A DNA stretch of 64,000 bases. Source: an uncultured Alphaproteobacteria bacterium. GTDB taxonomy: Bacteria; Pseudomonadota; Alphaproteobacteria; RF32; CAG-239. Every line of letters starts with the position of its first letter. Position 1 is the stretch's first letter. A program made the position numbers and the translations under genes. Shown piece by piece: positions 41,725-50,252 of the stretch. Below the pieces are notes generated by a model that was not told the DNA's origin, ran no database searches, and worked only from the letters and a program-made list of their open reading frames with translations. The stretch spans positions 1-64,000 of the forward strand of contig CALXUM010000004.1 of assembly GCA_944391685.1 (NCBI GenBank). Reading direction: 5' to 3'.

Positions 41725-43143
41725 ATGTATAATCCAAAGTCATTGAAGGCTGAAGAGTTTATCTGCCATGAAGAGGTGATGGACTCTCTTAAGTATGCCG
41801 AAGAAAATAAAAATAATCCGCAACTGATTGATAAAATTTTAGAAAAAGCCAAACAGCGTAAGGGGCTTTCTCACCGTGAGGCTTTATTGCTGCTTGATTG
41901 TGAATTGGAAGGTAAAAATAAAGAGATTTATGCTTTGGCGGAGCAAATAAAAAAAGATTTTTATGGGAATCGCATTGTTTTATTTGCACCTTTATATTTG
42001 TCAAATTACTGTGTGAACGGATGTGTTTATTGTCCGTATCATGCTAAAAACAAGCATATTGCTCGCAAAAAAATGACACAAGACGAAATCAGAAGAGAGG
42101 TTATTGCCTTACAAGATATGGGGCATAAGCGTTTGGCTTTGGAAGCCGGTGAAGATCCGGTTAATAATCCGATTGAGTATATTTTGGAATCAATTAAGAC
42201 AATTTATTCCATAAAGCATAAGAACGGAGCAATTAGGCGTGTTAATGTTAATATTGCGGCAACAACGGTTGAAAATTATCGCAAATTAAAAGAAGCCGGA
42301 ATTGGAACGTATATTTTGTTTCAAGAAACATATAATAAAGAAAGCTATAAAAAATTGCATCCGACCGGACCTAAGCACAACTATGCCTATCATACAGAGG
42401 CTATGGACAGAGCTATGGAAGGCGGAATTGACGATGTGGGGTTGGGTGTTTTGTTCGGCTTAGAGTCATATCGTTATGAGTTTGCCGGAATATTGATGCA
42501 TGCCGAGCATTTGGAGGCAGTGCATGGCGTGGGGCCTCACACCATCAGCGTACCGAGGATAAGAGCTGCCGATGATATTGATCCTTCAAGTTTTGAAAAC
42601 GGGATAAACGACGATATCTTTGCTAAGATTGTTGCTTGTTTGCGAATTGCCGTGCCATATACTGGAATGATTGTTTCTACCAGAGAAAGCCAAAAATCGA
42701 GAGAAAGAGTTTTGCATTTGGGAATTTCGCAAATTAGCGGCGGTTCGAAAACAAGTGTCGGAGGATATGCAACTCCAGAACCTGAAGAAGAAAATTCTGC
42801 CCAATTTGAGCTTAGTGATCAGCGCACTTTGGATGAAATTATATATTGGTTGATGGATATGGGGTATATTCCGAGTTTTTGTACCGCATGTTACAGGGAA
42901 GGGCGGACAGGAGACAGGTTTATGGCTCTTTGTAAGGCCAAACAGATTCAAAACTGCTGCCATCCCAATGCTTTGTTGACTTTGAAGGAATATTTGGAGG
43001 ACTATGCCTCTCCTGAAACAAAAGCTTTGGGTGATGCAATGATTAAAAAAGAGCTCTACAATATTCCTAAGGAAAAAGTGCGCGAGATTGTGGAAAAAAA
43101 TCTGGAAAAAATAAAGTTAGGGGAAAGAGATTTCAGATTCTAA
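41725..43143 (+). CDS. hydG: [FeFe] hydrogenase H-cluster radical SAM maturase HydG
   Basis: HydG cleaves tyrosine by radical SAM chemistry to make the CO and CN ligands of the H-cluster. I choose the ATG at 41725 (MYNPKSLKAEEFI), which fits the known N-terminus and gives 472 aa; an ATG at 41686 would add 13 residues. The SAM cluster site C-x3-C-x2-C is C96, C100 and C103 (NYCVNGCVYCPYH). The C-terminal CTACYREGRTGDRFMALC holds the second auxiliary [4Fe-4S] site cysteines. hydE and hydF are not in the window, and no hydrogenase gene is seen here. A TM1266-type regulator precedes it. Confidence 0.96.
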   Translation: MYNPKSLKAEEFICHEEVMDSLKYAEENKNNPQLIDKILEKAKQRKGLSHREALLLLDCELEGKNKEIYALAEQIKKDFYGNRIVLFAPLYLSNYCVNGCVYCPYHAKNKHIARKKMTQDEIRREVIALQDMGHKRLALEAGEDPVNNPIEYILESIKTIYSIKHKNGAIRRVNVNIAATTVENYRKLKEAGIGTYILFQETYNKESYKKLHPTGPKHNYAYHTEAMDRAMEGGIDDVGLGVLFGLESYRYEFAGILMHAEHLEAVHGVGPHTISVPRIRAADDIDPSSFENGINDDIFAKIVACLRIAVPYTGMIVSTRESQKSRERVLHLGISQISGGSKTSVGGYATPEPEEENSAQFELSDQRTLDEIIYWLMDMGYIPSFCTACYREGRTGDRFMALCKAKQIQNCCHPNALLTLKEYLEDYASPETKALGDAMIKKELYNIPKEKVREIVEKNLEKIKLGERDFRF

Positions 43144-43230
43144 AGAGTTTTTGTTTTTACCAATGATTAAACTTTGCAGTCTATTATGACGGACTATAGA
43201 CAATGTTTTAACTTGGGAAAGGAAAAAACT

Positions 43231-44391
43231 ATGGCAAATCGTTTTATTTTGAATGAGACCAGTTATCACGGACATGGTGCCGTTAATGAGATTATAACCG
43301 AAGTTAAGTCTCGTGGTTTTAAGAAAGCTTTAATCGTGACCGATGCCGATTTGGTTAAGTTTAAGGTGGTGAAAAAAGTTACCGATTTGCTTGATAAAAA
43401 CAAATTGGCTTATGAAATTTTTGATAAGGTAAAAGCAAACCCAAGTGTTGAGATTGTTCAAGATGGTGTTAAGGCTTTTAAGAAAACCAAGGCCGACTAT
43501 ATGATTGCAATTGGCGGCGGATCTCCTCAAGATACGGCTAAGGGGATTGGTATTATCATTAATAACCCAGAGTTTGCCGATGTTATTTCTTTGGAAGGTG
43601 TTGCTCCGACCAAGAATAAGAGCGTGCCGGTGATAGCTGTGGCAACAACGGCCGGAACTGCAGCGGAAACGACCATTAACTACGTGATTACCGATGAGAA
43701 AAAACGTCGTAAGTTTGTTTGTGTTGATCCGCATGATATTCCGGTGGTGGCAATTGTTGATCCGGATATGATGTCTTCAATGCCCAAAGGATTGACGGCG
43801 GCGACGGGAATGGACGCCCTTACTCATGCAATTGAGGGATATACAACTCTGGGAGCTTGGGAGTTGGCTGATACGCTTAATTTGAAGGCTATAGAACTGA
43901 TTTCTAAAAACTTGCGTAAGGCGGTAGAAAATGATCCTGACGGTCGAGAGGGAATGGCTTTGGGACAATATGTTACCGGAATGGCATTCTCAAATGTGGG
44001 TTTAGGTGTTGTTCATGGAATGGCTCATCCGTTATCAGCCTTTTATGATACTCCGCACGGGGTGGCAAATGCTGTTTTGTTGCCTTATGTAATGGAATTT
44101 AATGCTCCTTATACCGGTACTAAATTTAAGGAAGTTGCTCGTGCCATGGGGGTTAAAAAAGTTGATGACATGAAACAGGCTGAGTATCGTGAAGCAGCGA
44201 TTAAAGCCGTTAAGAAACTTTCAAAAGATGTTGGAATTCCAAAGACTCTGAAAGAAATAGGCGTTAAAAAGGAAGACTTGGAGGCTTTGGCTGAGGCTGC
44301 AATGGCTGATGTTTGTACCGGAGGTAATCCTCGTCCGTGTTCAAAAGAGTTGGTTTTGGAAGTTTATAAAAAAGCTTATAATGGAAAATAA
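43231..44391 (+). CDS. Iron-containing alcohol dehydrogenase
   Basis: A 386-aa group III (Fe-ADH) dehydrogenase. The start at 43231 has AAAGGA upstream; an earlier in-frame ATG at 43174 is not supported. GGGSPQDTAKGIGI is the NAD-binding segment; metal ligands sit in TGMDALTHAIEGYTT, VVHGMAHPLSAF and DTPHGVANAVLLP. Closest known type is lactaldehyde/1,2-propanediol oxidoreductase (FucO), but butanol/ethanol dehydrogenases look alike. It likely regenerates NAD+ by reducing an aldehyde in fermentation. A terminator follows. Confidence 0.95.
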   Translation: MANRFILNETSYHGHGAVNEIITEVKSRGFKKALIVTDADLVKFKVVKKVTDLLDKNKLAYEIFDKVKANPSVEIVQDGVKAFKKTKADYMIAIGGGSPQDTAKGIGIIINNPEFADVISLEGVAPTKNKSVPVIAVATTAGTAAETTINYVITDEKKRRKFVCVDPHDIPVVAIVDPDMMSSMPKGLTAATGMDALTHAIEGYTTLGAWELADTLNLKAIELISKNLRKAVENDPDGREGMALGQYVTGMAFSNVGLGVVHGMAHPLSAFYDTPHGVANAVLLPYVMEFNAPYTGTKFKEVARAMGVKKVDDMKQAEYREAAIKAVKKLSKDVGIPKTLKEIGVKKEDLEALAEAAMADVCTGGNPRPCSKELVLEVYKKAYNGK

Positions 44392-44410
44392 AAATTTGAG
44401 TATTTGGTTT

Positions 44411-44444
44411 AAAAAATCCCTGCCTTAAAAGGCGGGGATTTTTT
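44411..44444 (+). terminator. Terminator after Fe-ADH
   Basis: AAAATCCCTGCC pairs with GGCGGGGATTTT (one T-G pair), loop TTAAAA, then T. Confidence 0.9.
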
Positions 44445-44504
44445 GCTTTACAAAGAATATACTTTGGGGCATTATCAGAGCAGGATTTGAAAAAGGAGAA
44501 TTTC

Positions 44505-44855
44505 ATGCAATTTGAAATGATGTATGCCAAAATTCATAGGGCAACGGTAACTGATGCTAACTTGAATTATAAAGGTTCAATAACCATAGATGAAGAATTG
44601 ATGGAAAAAGCCGGTTTGACGGAGTTTCAAAAGGTTGATGTGGTGGATATTGATAATGGTGAGCGTCTGTCTACATATGTGATTGTGGGAAAAAGAGGAA
44701 ATAGGGATATTTGTTTGAACGGAGCTGCTGCCAGAAAGGTGCAAATTGGAGATAAGGTTATTATCATTGCTTATGCTTTAATGAATGAGGAAGAGAAAAA
44801 ATCTTGGAAGCCGATAATTGTTCAGGTTGATGAGAATAATAATCCGGAGGAATAA
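44505..44855 (+). CDS. panD: Aspartate 1-decarboxylase proenzyme
   Basis: PanD makes beta-alanine for pantothenate and CoA. It is 116 aa. The start at 44505 has AAGGAG 6 nt upstream, whereas a TTG at 44487 would not fit. Self-cleavage makes the pyruvoyl group between Gly24 and Ser25 ([10 protein letters not shown]), as in E. coli. [19 protein letters not shown] is the usual C-terminal half. The next gene starts directly after the stop. panB and panC are not nearby. Confidence 0.97.
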   Translation: MQFEMMYAKIHRATVTDANLNYKGSITIDEELMEKAGLTEFQKVDVVDIDNGERLSTYVIVGKRGNRDICLNGAAARKVQIGDKVIIIAYALMNEEEKKSWKPIIVQVDENNNPEE

Positions 44856-45434
44856 ATGCTTGATTTAGGTTTAAAAAGTTTTGAAAAATTTAAATTGCCG
44901 GAAGAAATTGTCGGTGAAAAGATTGTGCTTAAACGCAGAGCTCATGAACATGATGAAGAGTTGTTTGCCTTGATAGACAGATCAAGACAAGTTTTAAGAG
45001 AGTTTTTGTTTTGGGTTGATGATACGCATTCAATTGAAGATGTAAAAAATGTTACAGACATATTTTCTAAGAATTGGGATGAATGTAACTCTTTTGAATA
45101 TGTATTTTTTGATAAAAAAAACAATAAAATGGTTGGAGCCGGCGGTATTCATACTATTTCTTATATGGATAGAATGGCTGAATACGGCTATTATTTGGAT
45201 GAAAACGCCAGAGGGAACGGATATGCCAGTGAATTTGTTAAGCTATTGGAGAAAGAATTGTTTGCAAGAGGGATTCATCGTTTGGTAATTAGATGCGATG
45301 AAAAAAATCCGGCATCTGCCGCTGTGGCAAAACGTAATAATTTTGTATATGAAGGATTGTTGCGGGATGCTAAATATGCTTATGGAGAGTATCGTAACTC
45401 AATGGTTTTTGCCAAGATTAACGAGGAAAAGTAA
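44856..45434 (+). CDS. GNAT family N-acetyltransferase (RimJ/RimL type)
   Basis: A 192-aa acetyltransferase: IVLKRRAHEHDEELFALIDRS at the start, GAGGIHTISYMDRMAEYGYYL in the middle, the acetyl-CoA loop ENARGNGYASEFVKLL and NPASAAVAKRNNFVYEGLLRD near the end. This is the RimJ/RimL/SpeG-like pattern that acetylates protein N-termini or amines. The ATG immediately follows the panD stop and the last base overlaps galE, so it is part of panD-GNAT-galE. Substrate unknown. Confidence 0.9.
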   Translation: MLDLGLKSFEKFKLPEEIVGEKIVLKRRAHEHDEELFALIDRSRQVLREFLFWVDDTHSIEDVKNVTDIFSKNWDECNSFEYVFFDKKNNKMVGAGGIHTISYMDRMAEYGYYLDENARGNGYASEFVKLLEKELFARGIHRLVIRCDEKNPASAAVAKRNNFVYEGLLRDAKYAYGEYRNSMVFAKINEEK

Positions 45435-46405
45435 TGAAAAATATTTTGGTTATGGGTGGGGCCGGGTATATCGGTTCTCATACGGTTAAACATTTGCAAG
45501 AGTTTGGTTATAACTGTATTGTGGCTGATAATCTTGTTTATGGACATAAAGAAGCTGTCTTGACGCCAAATTTTGAAAAAGCAGATCTATTGGATAAGGC
45601 ATCATTAAAAAACGTATTTGATAAATATAATATTGATGCCGTGGTGCATTTTGCTGCATTTACTTATGTGGGAGAAAGTGTTGAAAAACCGCAAAAATAT
45701 TATGAAAATAATGTTATTGGTACTCTAAACTTATTAGAAGCAATGTTGACTCACGAGGTTAAAAAAATTGTTTTTTCAAGCACTTGTGCCACATATGGAA
45801 ATCCATTGTATATGCCTCTGGATGAAAAACATCCGCAGGCTCCGATTAATCCTTATGGGCAAACCAAGTTTATGATTGAGAAGATTTTTGAGGATTATGG
45901 ACGTGCATATGGTCTAAAATACATTGCTTTGCGTTATTTTAATGCGGCTGGAGCTTCAAAAGACGGAAAAATAGGAGAAAGCCATAATCCTGAAACACAC
46001 CTGATTCCTCTAGTATTAAAAGCAATTAAAGGTGAGCGTGATTGTATAAAAATATTTGGTAATGATTATGATACGCCGGACGGAACTTGTCAGAGAGACT
46101 ATATCCATGTTGAAGACTTGGCGTCAGCTCATCGTTTGGCATTGGAAAAACTTGACGATTTTCAGGGGTTTTTAAATTTGGGAACGGGAATCCCAACCTC
46201 AGTTTTGGAAATTATAAAGTCAGCAGAAAAAGTGAGCGGAAAAAAATGTCCGCTGGTGTATGAAAAACGCAGAGCAGGGGATCCGGCTGTTTTGTATGCC
46301 GCAAATGCCAAAGCTAAAGAAGTTTTGGGATGGAAGCCTGAATATATGAATGTAGAAGATATTATCAGAACGGCATGGAATTGGGAAATTAATCGTAAAT
46401 TTTAG
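45434..46405 (+). CDS. galE: UDP-glucose 4-epimerase
   Basis: GalE interconverts UDP-glucose and UDP-galactose (or the GlcNAc forms). It has 323 aa. The NAD site GGAGYIGSH is at 8-16; the active site is S116/T117 with the Y141-x3-K145 pair (NPYGQTKFMIEK). GTCQRDYIHVEDLASAH and the C-terminal KRRAGDPAVLYA are typical. It starts one base into the previous stop. The product probably feeds LPS and exopolysaccharide synthesis. Confidence 0.95.
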   Translation: MKNILVMGGAGYIGSHTVKHLQEFGYNCIVADNLVYGHKEAVLTPNFEKADLLDKASLKNVFDKYNIDAVVHFAAFTYVGESVEKPQKYYENNVIGTLNLLEAMLTHEVKKIVFSSTCATYGNPLYMPLDEKHPQAPINPYGQTKFMIEKIFEDYGRAYGLKYIALRYFNAAGASKDGKIGESHNPETHLIPLVLKAIKGERDCIKIFGNDYDTPDGTCQRDYIHVEDLASAHRLALEKLDDFQGFLNLGTGIPTSVLEIIKSAEKVSGKKCPLVYEKRRAGDPAVLYAANAKAKEVLGWKPEYMNVEDIIRTAWNWEINRKF

Positions 46406-46419
46406 CAAGGAGAGATTTT

Positions 46420-46680
46420 ATGCGTGTGATTTTGTGTTTGTTGGCAAGTTTGATGTTTGGTATTGGCGGGGCTGAAGCTCATTACCGTCATCATGATAAC
46501 TATTATCACCAGAGACATTACAAAAGTACTTATACGGTAGAGGATAATACCGGTGATAAAATGAAATATGATCGCTATGGTAACTACATTCCCGAAGAGA
46601 AATCTGGCAAAGATAAATCTAAGGGAGAAAAAGTGGTTTGCCATAAAGATGAAGATGGTAAAATTATTTGTGAGGATTAG
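46420..46680 (+). CDS. Small secreted His/Tyr/Lys-rich protein
   Basis: An 86-aa protein with a clear signal peptide (LCLLASLMFGIGGAEA). The mature N-terminus is rich in His and Tyr (HYRHHDNYYHQRHY), followed by a polar, Lys-rich segment and two Cys near the end (VVCHKDEDGKIIC). AAGGAG lies before the ATG. The His cluster suggests metal binding; this is inference. I do not recognise a family. It follows galE by 15 nt and meets the amidohydrolase end to end. Confidence 0.72.
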   Translation: MRVILCLLASLMFGIGGAEAHYRHHDNYYHQRHYKSTYTVEDNTGDKMKYDRYGNYIPEEKSGKDKSKGEKVVCHKDEDGKIICED

Positions 46681-47930
46681 TTTTTAAACTCTGATGAAAG
46701 TTCTTTCATCTTGGTAATAATTTCTTCTTCACCATTGACGTGTTTGTTTTGCATTATGATATTTCCGTTGCAAATTACGGTATCGATGCATGAGCTGTCT
46801 GCCGAATATACCATGTTAGATATAAGGTTGTAATTTGGAACCAGAAAATGGTTGTCGAGGTCAACCAATATGCAATCGGCTAATTTGCCTTCAGCAATGA
46901 CTCCGGCATTAATGCCAAAGGCTTCCGCTCCGTTTTGAGTGGCAATTTTGAATACATCTTCCGCACTGCCGGCGGTTGGGTCCATGCTTTGAATTTTGGC
47001 GGAAAGAGCGCAAAGTTTCATTTCTTCCAGCATGCTCAGGTTGTTGTTAGAAGCAGCACCATCTGTTCCTAAGGTGATAAAGCAACCGCTATTTAGAAGT
47101 TTTTGGAACTGAAAAACTCCTGAAGCTAGTTTGTAGTTGGAAACTGGGTTGGTGCATAAGCGAACCTTTTTTTGAGCCAAAATTTTGATGTCATTGTCAT
47201 TTAAGAAAACAGAGTGAGCAAGGATGGTCTTATCACTTAGAGCACCAAAACGGTCTAAATATTCTATTGGAGTGCAACCGTTTTGTTTGATGCAGTCATC
47301 AACTTCTTTTTGAGTTTCGCAAGCGTGAATATGTAAGTGTAGGTTATGTTGATGAGCGGTTTCTACTATGAATTTAATCAATTCAGGAGATGAAGAATAT
47401 ACAGCATGAATCGTTAGCACTTTGGTGGCTAATTGAGGGTTGGGGTTAGGGGTGTCTAGAAAATTTTGAGTCTTGAGGATTGCTTGCTTGCGTCGTTCTT
47501 CATCAAATAAGTCCATGGCTCCGTAAGAAGCGGCAACTCTTACTCCCATTTCGGCGGCTGCTTGTAAAATTTTGTGAGATTCAAAGTACATATCAGCAAA
47601 AAATACAGTGCCGGTTTTTATCATTTCAAGGATGGAAAATTTGGTGGCATGATAAATCATATCTTCAGTAAGGCGAGCTTCGCGTGGCCAAATATCATTA
47701 TTTAGCCAAGAGAAAAGGTCTTTGTCATCGCTGATGCCACGAAAGATATTCATTGCAGCATGGGTGTGGGTATTATAGAAAGCAGGCAAGATTGCTTTCC
47801 CATCACCATTGATGATTATATCTGCTGAGGTGTCTTGGTTAGAGGCTATTTTAGAAAAAACATTGTCTTTAATCAAAATATCAGTTTTTTCTTGGTTATG
47901 AATAATATTTTTTATGAGTATGGAAGACAT
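46677..47930 (-). CDS. Amidohydrolase, MTA/SAH deaminase-like
   Basis: A 417-aa metal-dependent deaminase. The start at 47930 is supported by GAGG 6 nt upstream. The metal motifs are NTHTHAAMNIFRGISDD, HIHACET, LAHSVFLND and GTDGAASNNNLSMLEEMK, with Asp at the end of the TIM barrel. This is the MtaD/SsnA/TrzA group: 5-methylthioadenosine or S-adenosylhomocysteine deaminase is the best guess; other purine or aminohydrolase roles remain possible. The upstream sirtuin gene ends 8 nt before, so the two are cotranscribed. Confidence 0.88.
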   Translation of the reverse strand: MSSILIKNIIHNQEKTDILIKDNVFSKIASNQDTSADIIINGDGKAILPAFYNTHTHAAMNIFRGISDDKDLFSWLNNDIWPREARLTEDMIYHATKFSILEMIKTGTVFFADMYFESHKILQAAAEMGVRVAASYGAMDLFDEERRKQAILKTQNFLDTPNPNPQLATKVLTIHAVYSSSPELIKFIVETAHQHNLHLHIHACETQKEVDDCIKQNGCTPIEYLDRFGALSDKTILAHSVFLNDNDIKILAQKKVRLCTNPVSNYKLASGVFQFQKLLNSGCFITLGTDGAASNNNLSMLEEMKLCALSAKIQSMDPTAGSAEDVFKIATQNGAEAFGINAGVIAEGKLADCILVDLDNHFLVPNYNLISNMVYSADSSCIDTVICNGNIIMQNKHVNGEEEIITKMKELSSEFKN

Positions 47931-47938
47931 GGTAAACC

Positions 47939-48649
47939 TCACTTATTGTTTTTTATAAGTTCATCAATGAAAGCAGGCAAGGTAGTGCCGGCTTTTCCAA
48001 AAATATGTTGGTCGAAATAATAGTTATTAGATGTTGGCTCTAGATTAAATTCTATTGTGTGAGCCCCATTTATTTTGGCAATTTGTACAAAAGCCGCCGC
48101 TGGAAACACAACACCTGAAGTGCCAATAGATAAAAATAAGTCGCAAGTACGTAATAAGCTATCGACTTTGTCCATGTATAGCAAATTTTCGCCAAAGAAA
48201 ACAATGTTTGGTTTCATCATGCCCATAACTTGGCAATTGGGACAGACTGTTTGAGTATCAACATCGCCGAAAGTTTCAATAATGTGTCCGCAATTTTGGC
48301 AGACAGCCTGATTAATTTGACCGTGTATGTGGTAAATGTTGCTGTTTTGAGCTTTTTCATGAAGAGTGTCAACATTTTGGGTGACAACACTAATTTTAGC
48401 CGGATATTCTTTTTGCAGTTTGGTGATTGCCAAATGAGCCGGATTGGGTTGTGCTTTAACAAGTTCTTTTTTGAGTTCGTTATAAAAATCATGAACATAA
48501 GCTGGATTACGTTGAAAAGCTTCAACTGTGGCGACATCTTCAACCGGATGATTGTTCCATAAACCATTAGAACTGCGAAAAGTAGCTAATCCTGATTCTG
48601 CAGATATGCCTGCTCCGGTTAAGATAACGATATTTTTATATTCTGGCAT
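47939..48649 (-). CDS. cobB: Sir2-family NAD-dependent protein deacylase
   Basis: A 236-aa sirtuin. GAGISAESGLATFR is the NAD-binding signature, TQNVDTLHEKA and the catalytic His in IYHIHGQ follow, and a zinc ribbon of two Cys pairs (CQNCG and CPNC) is present. GTSGVVFPAAAFV ends the Rossmann part. It likely removes acetyl or acyl groups from lysines. GAGG-like sequence precedes the ATG. Divergent from queH. Confidence 0.93.
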   Translation of the reverse strand: MPEYKNIVILTGAGISAESGLATFRSSNGLWNNHPVEDVATVEAFQRNPAYVHDFYNELKKELVKAQPNPAHLAITKLQKEYPAKISVVTQNVDTLHEKAQNSNIYHIHGQINQAVCQNCGHIIETFGDVDTQTVCPNCQVMGMMKPNIVFFGENLLYMDKVDSLLRTCDLFLSIGTSGVVFPAAAFVQIAKINGAHTIEFNLEPTSNNYYFDQHIFGKAGTTLPAFIDELIKNNK

Positions 48650-48745
48650 TTTTTCTCCTTTTTTTAAAATATAGCGTTATTTTGCTAATTTTTGGTGAAA
48701 ATTATTATTTTTTGTTTTATATTGCGGCAGAAGAGGAGAAAATTG

Positions 48746-49270
48746 ATGGCTTTTTTGTTGTTATCATGTTGTGCACCTTGTTCTTGTGCCGTTATTGAAA
48801 AGCTGGCTTTGGCAAAAGAAGATTTCAGTGTGGTTTTTTATAATCCAAATATTCGTCCGTTAAGTGAATATCAGAAACGTTGTGTTGAGAATAAAAGAGT
48901 TTGTGAAATATATAATGTTCCTTTTATAGAGCTGGAATATGATAACGAACGTTGGTGTGAGTTGACAAAAGGTTTGGAAAATGAGCCTGAACGTGGAAAA
49001 CGTTGCGATGTTTGTTTTTATATGCGGCTTAAAAGAGTGATGCAGTATGCAAAAGAGCAGGGGTTTGAGGCTGTTGCTTCGGTTTTGGGTGTTTCCAGAT
49101 ACAAGGATTTGGCTCAAGTTAATAGGGCGGCTGAAAAAGCTGCTCAAGAAGTAGGCATGCCGTATCTTGAGATAGAGGGGCGTAAGGGAGGAATGCAAGA
49201 GAGGAGAGGTGAGCTTATAAAGAAGCTTGAGCTCTATAATCAGACTTATTGCGGATGTAAACCCAGGTGA
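48746..49270 (+). CDS. queH: Epoxyqueuosine reductase QueH
   Basis: QueH makes queuosine from epoxyqueuosine in tRNA, an alternative to the QueG enzyme. The start at 48746 has GAGGAG 7 nt upstream; an earlier ATG at 48692 is not supported, so the protein is 174 aa. The four-Cys iron-sulfur pattern is plain: CCAPCSC near the N-terminus, CDVCFYMRL in the middle and YCGCK at the end. Its DUF208 fold is the known QueH type. No neighbour is in the queuosine pathway. Confidence 0.92.
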   Translation: MAFLLLSCCAPCSCAVIEKLALAKEDFSVVFYNPNIRPLSEYQKRCVENKRVCEIYNVPFIELEYDNERWCELTKGLENEPERGKRCDVCFYMRLKRVMQYAKEQGFEAVASVLGVSRYKDLAQVNRAAEKAAQEVGMPYLEIEGRKGGMQERRGELIKKLELYNQTYCGCKPR

Positions 49271-49359
49271 TTTTTGTTAATATTTTATAGATATTGGGTT
49301 GTGTTTTGAAAATATTTTGCATAATATAATGTATCTTTAATTAAAACTAAGAGTGACTT

Positions 49360-50250
49360 ATGATATATGACTGCTTTCCATTTTTTAATGAGCTTGATTT
49401 GTTGGAAATCAGACTTAATGTGTTAAATGATGTAGTTGATAAATTTGTATTGGTTGAATCAACACAAACATTTAACGCTAAGCCTAAGCCGTTGTATTTT
49501 AATGAAAATAAAGAGCGATTTGCTAAATTTAATGATAAAATTATTCATGTAGTTTGCGATGAAGATTTTACTGATGAAACTAATCCTTGGGTTATTGAAC
49601 ACAAACAACGTAATTATATCGCTAAGGGATGGAATGGTTGTCAGGATGATGATGTAATTATGATTTCTGATGTAGATGAAATTCCAAATCCTGAAAAAAT
49701 ATTAAAATATAAAGATGTTCCCGGTATTAAATGTTTTATGAACAATTTTTACTATTACTATCTTAATTATATTTGCGTTGATGAGCCAATCTGGAAAAAA
49801 GGGACCAGAATGCTTAGATATAAGGATTGTAAGCATGGTTTGGATAATGTAAAAGTTAGAATGAACAGTCATCTGCCAGATGAATATAAAGAAAATACAA
49901 CTCCCAATAAAATACGCTATTATAAAAAAGGACCATGGGTCAGGAATGGTGGATGGCATTTTAGTTATTTAGGAGGGGCCGAAGCCATTCGTAAAAAAAT
50001 ATTGTCGATTTCTCATACCGAATTTCATAAACCAGAGTTTACCGATATTGAGAAAATAAAAGAAAGAGTGGCTGCCGGTGATGATTTGTTTGATCGCGGG
50101 ATGAGATTCAGGGCAGTTGAAATTGATGAAAGCTATCCTAAATATATTAGAGAAAATAAAGAAAAATACAAAGGCTTAATTATGGAATCTGAAAGTTTAA
50201 GATTAACTTTATCGGATAAGATTAAGATTTTTATAAAAAAATTGGTATAG
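49360..50250 (+). CDS. Glycosyltransferase family 17-like protein
   Basis: A 296-aa protein. The N-terminal segment (IYDCFPFFNELDLLEIRLN), VDKFVLVESTQTFNAKPKPL, DVIMISDVDEIPNPEKI and GGWHFSYLGGAEAIRKK match GT17, a family named for the eukaryotic bisecting GlcNAc-transferase. The DVDE motif probably binds the metal/nucleotide sugar. The bacterial substrate is unknown; likely a surface glycan. It is in a run with a peptidase (3 nt downstream) and a phosphatase. Confidence 0.85.
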   Translation: MIYDCFPFFNELDLLEIRLNVLNDVVDKFVLVESTQTFNAKPKPLYFNENKERFAKFNDKIIHVVCDEDFTDETNPWVIEHKQRNYIAKGWNGCQDDDVIMISDVDEIPNPEKILKYKDVPGIKCFMNNFYYYYLNYICVDEPIWKKGTRMLRYKDCKHGLDNVKVRMNSHLPDEYKENTTPNKIRYYKKGPWVRNGGWHFSYLGGAEAIRKKILSISHTEFHKPEFTDIEKIKERVAAGDDLFDRGMRFRAVEIDESYPKYIRENKEKYKGLIMESESLRLTLSDKIKIFIKKLV

Positions 50251-50252
50251 GT

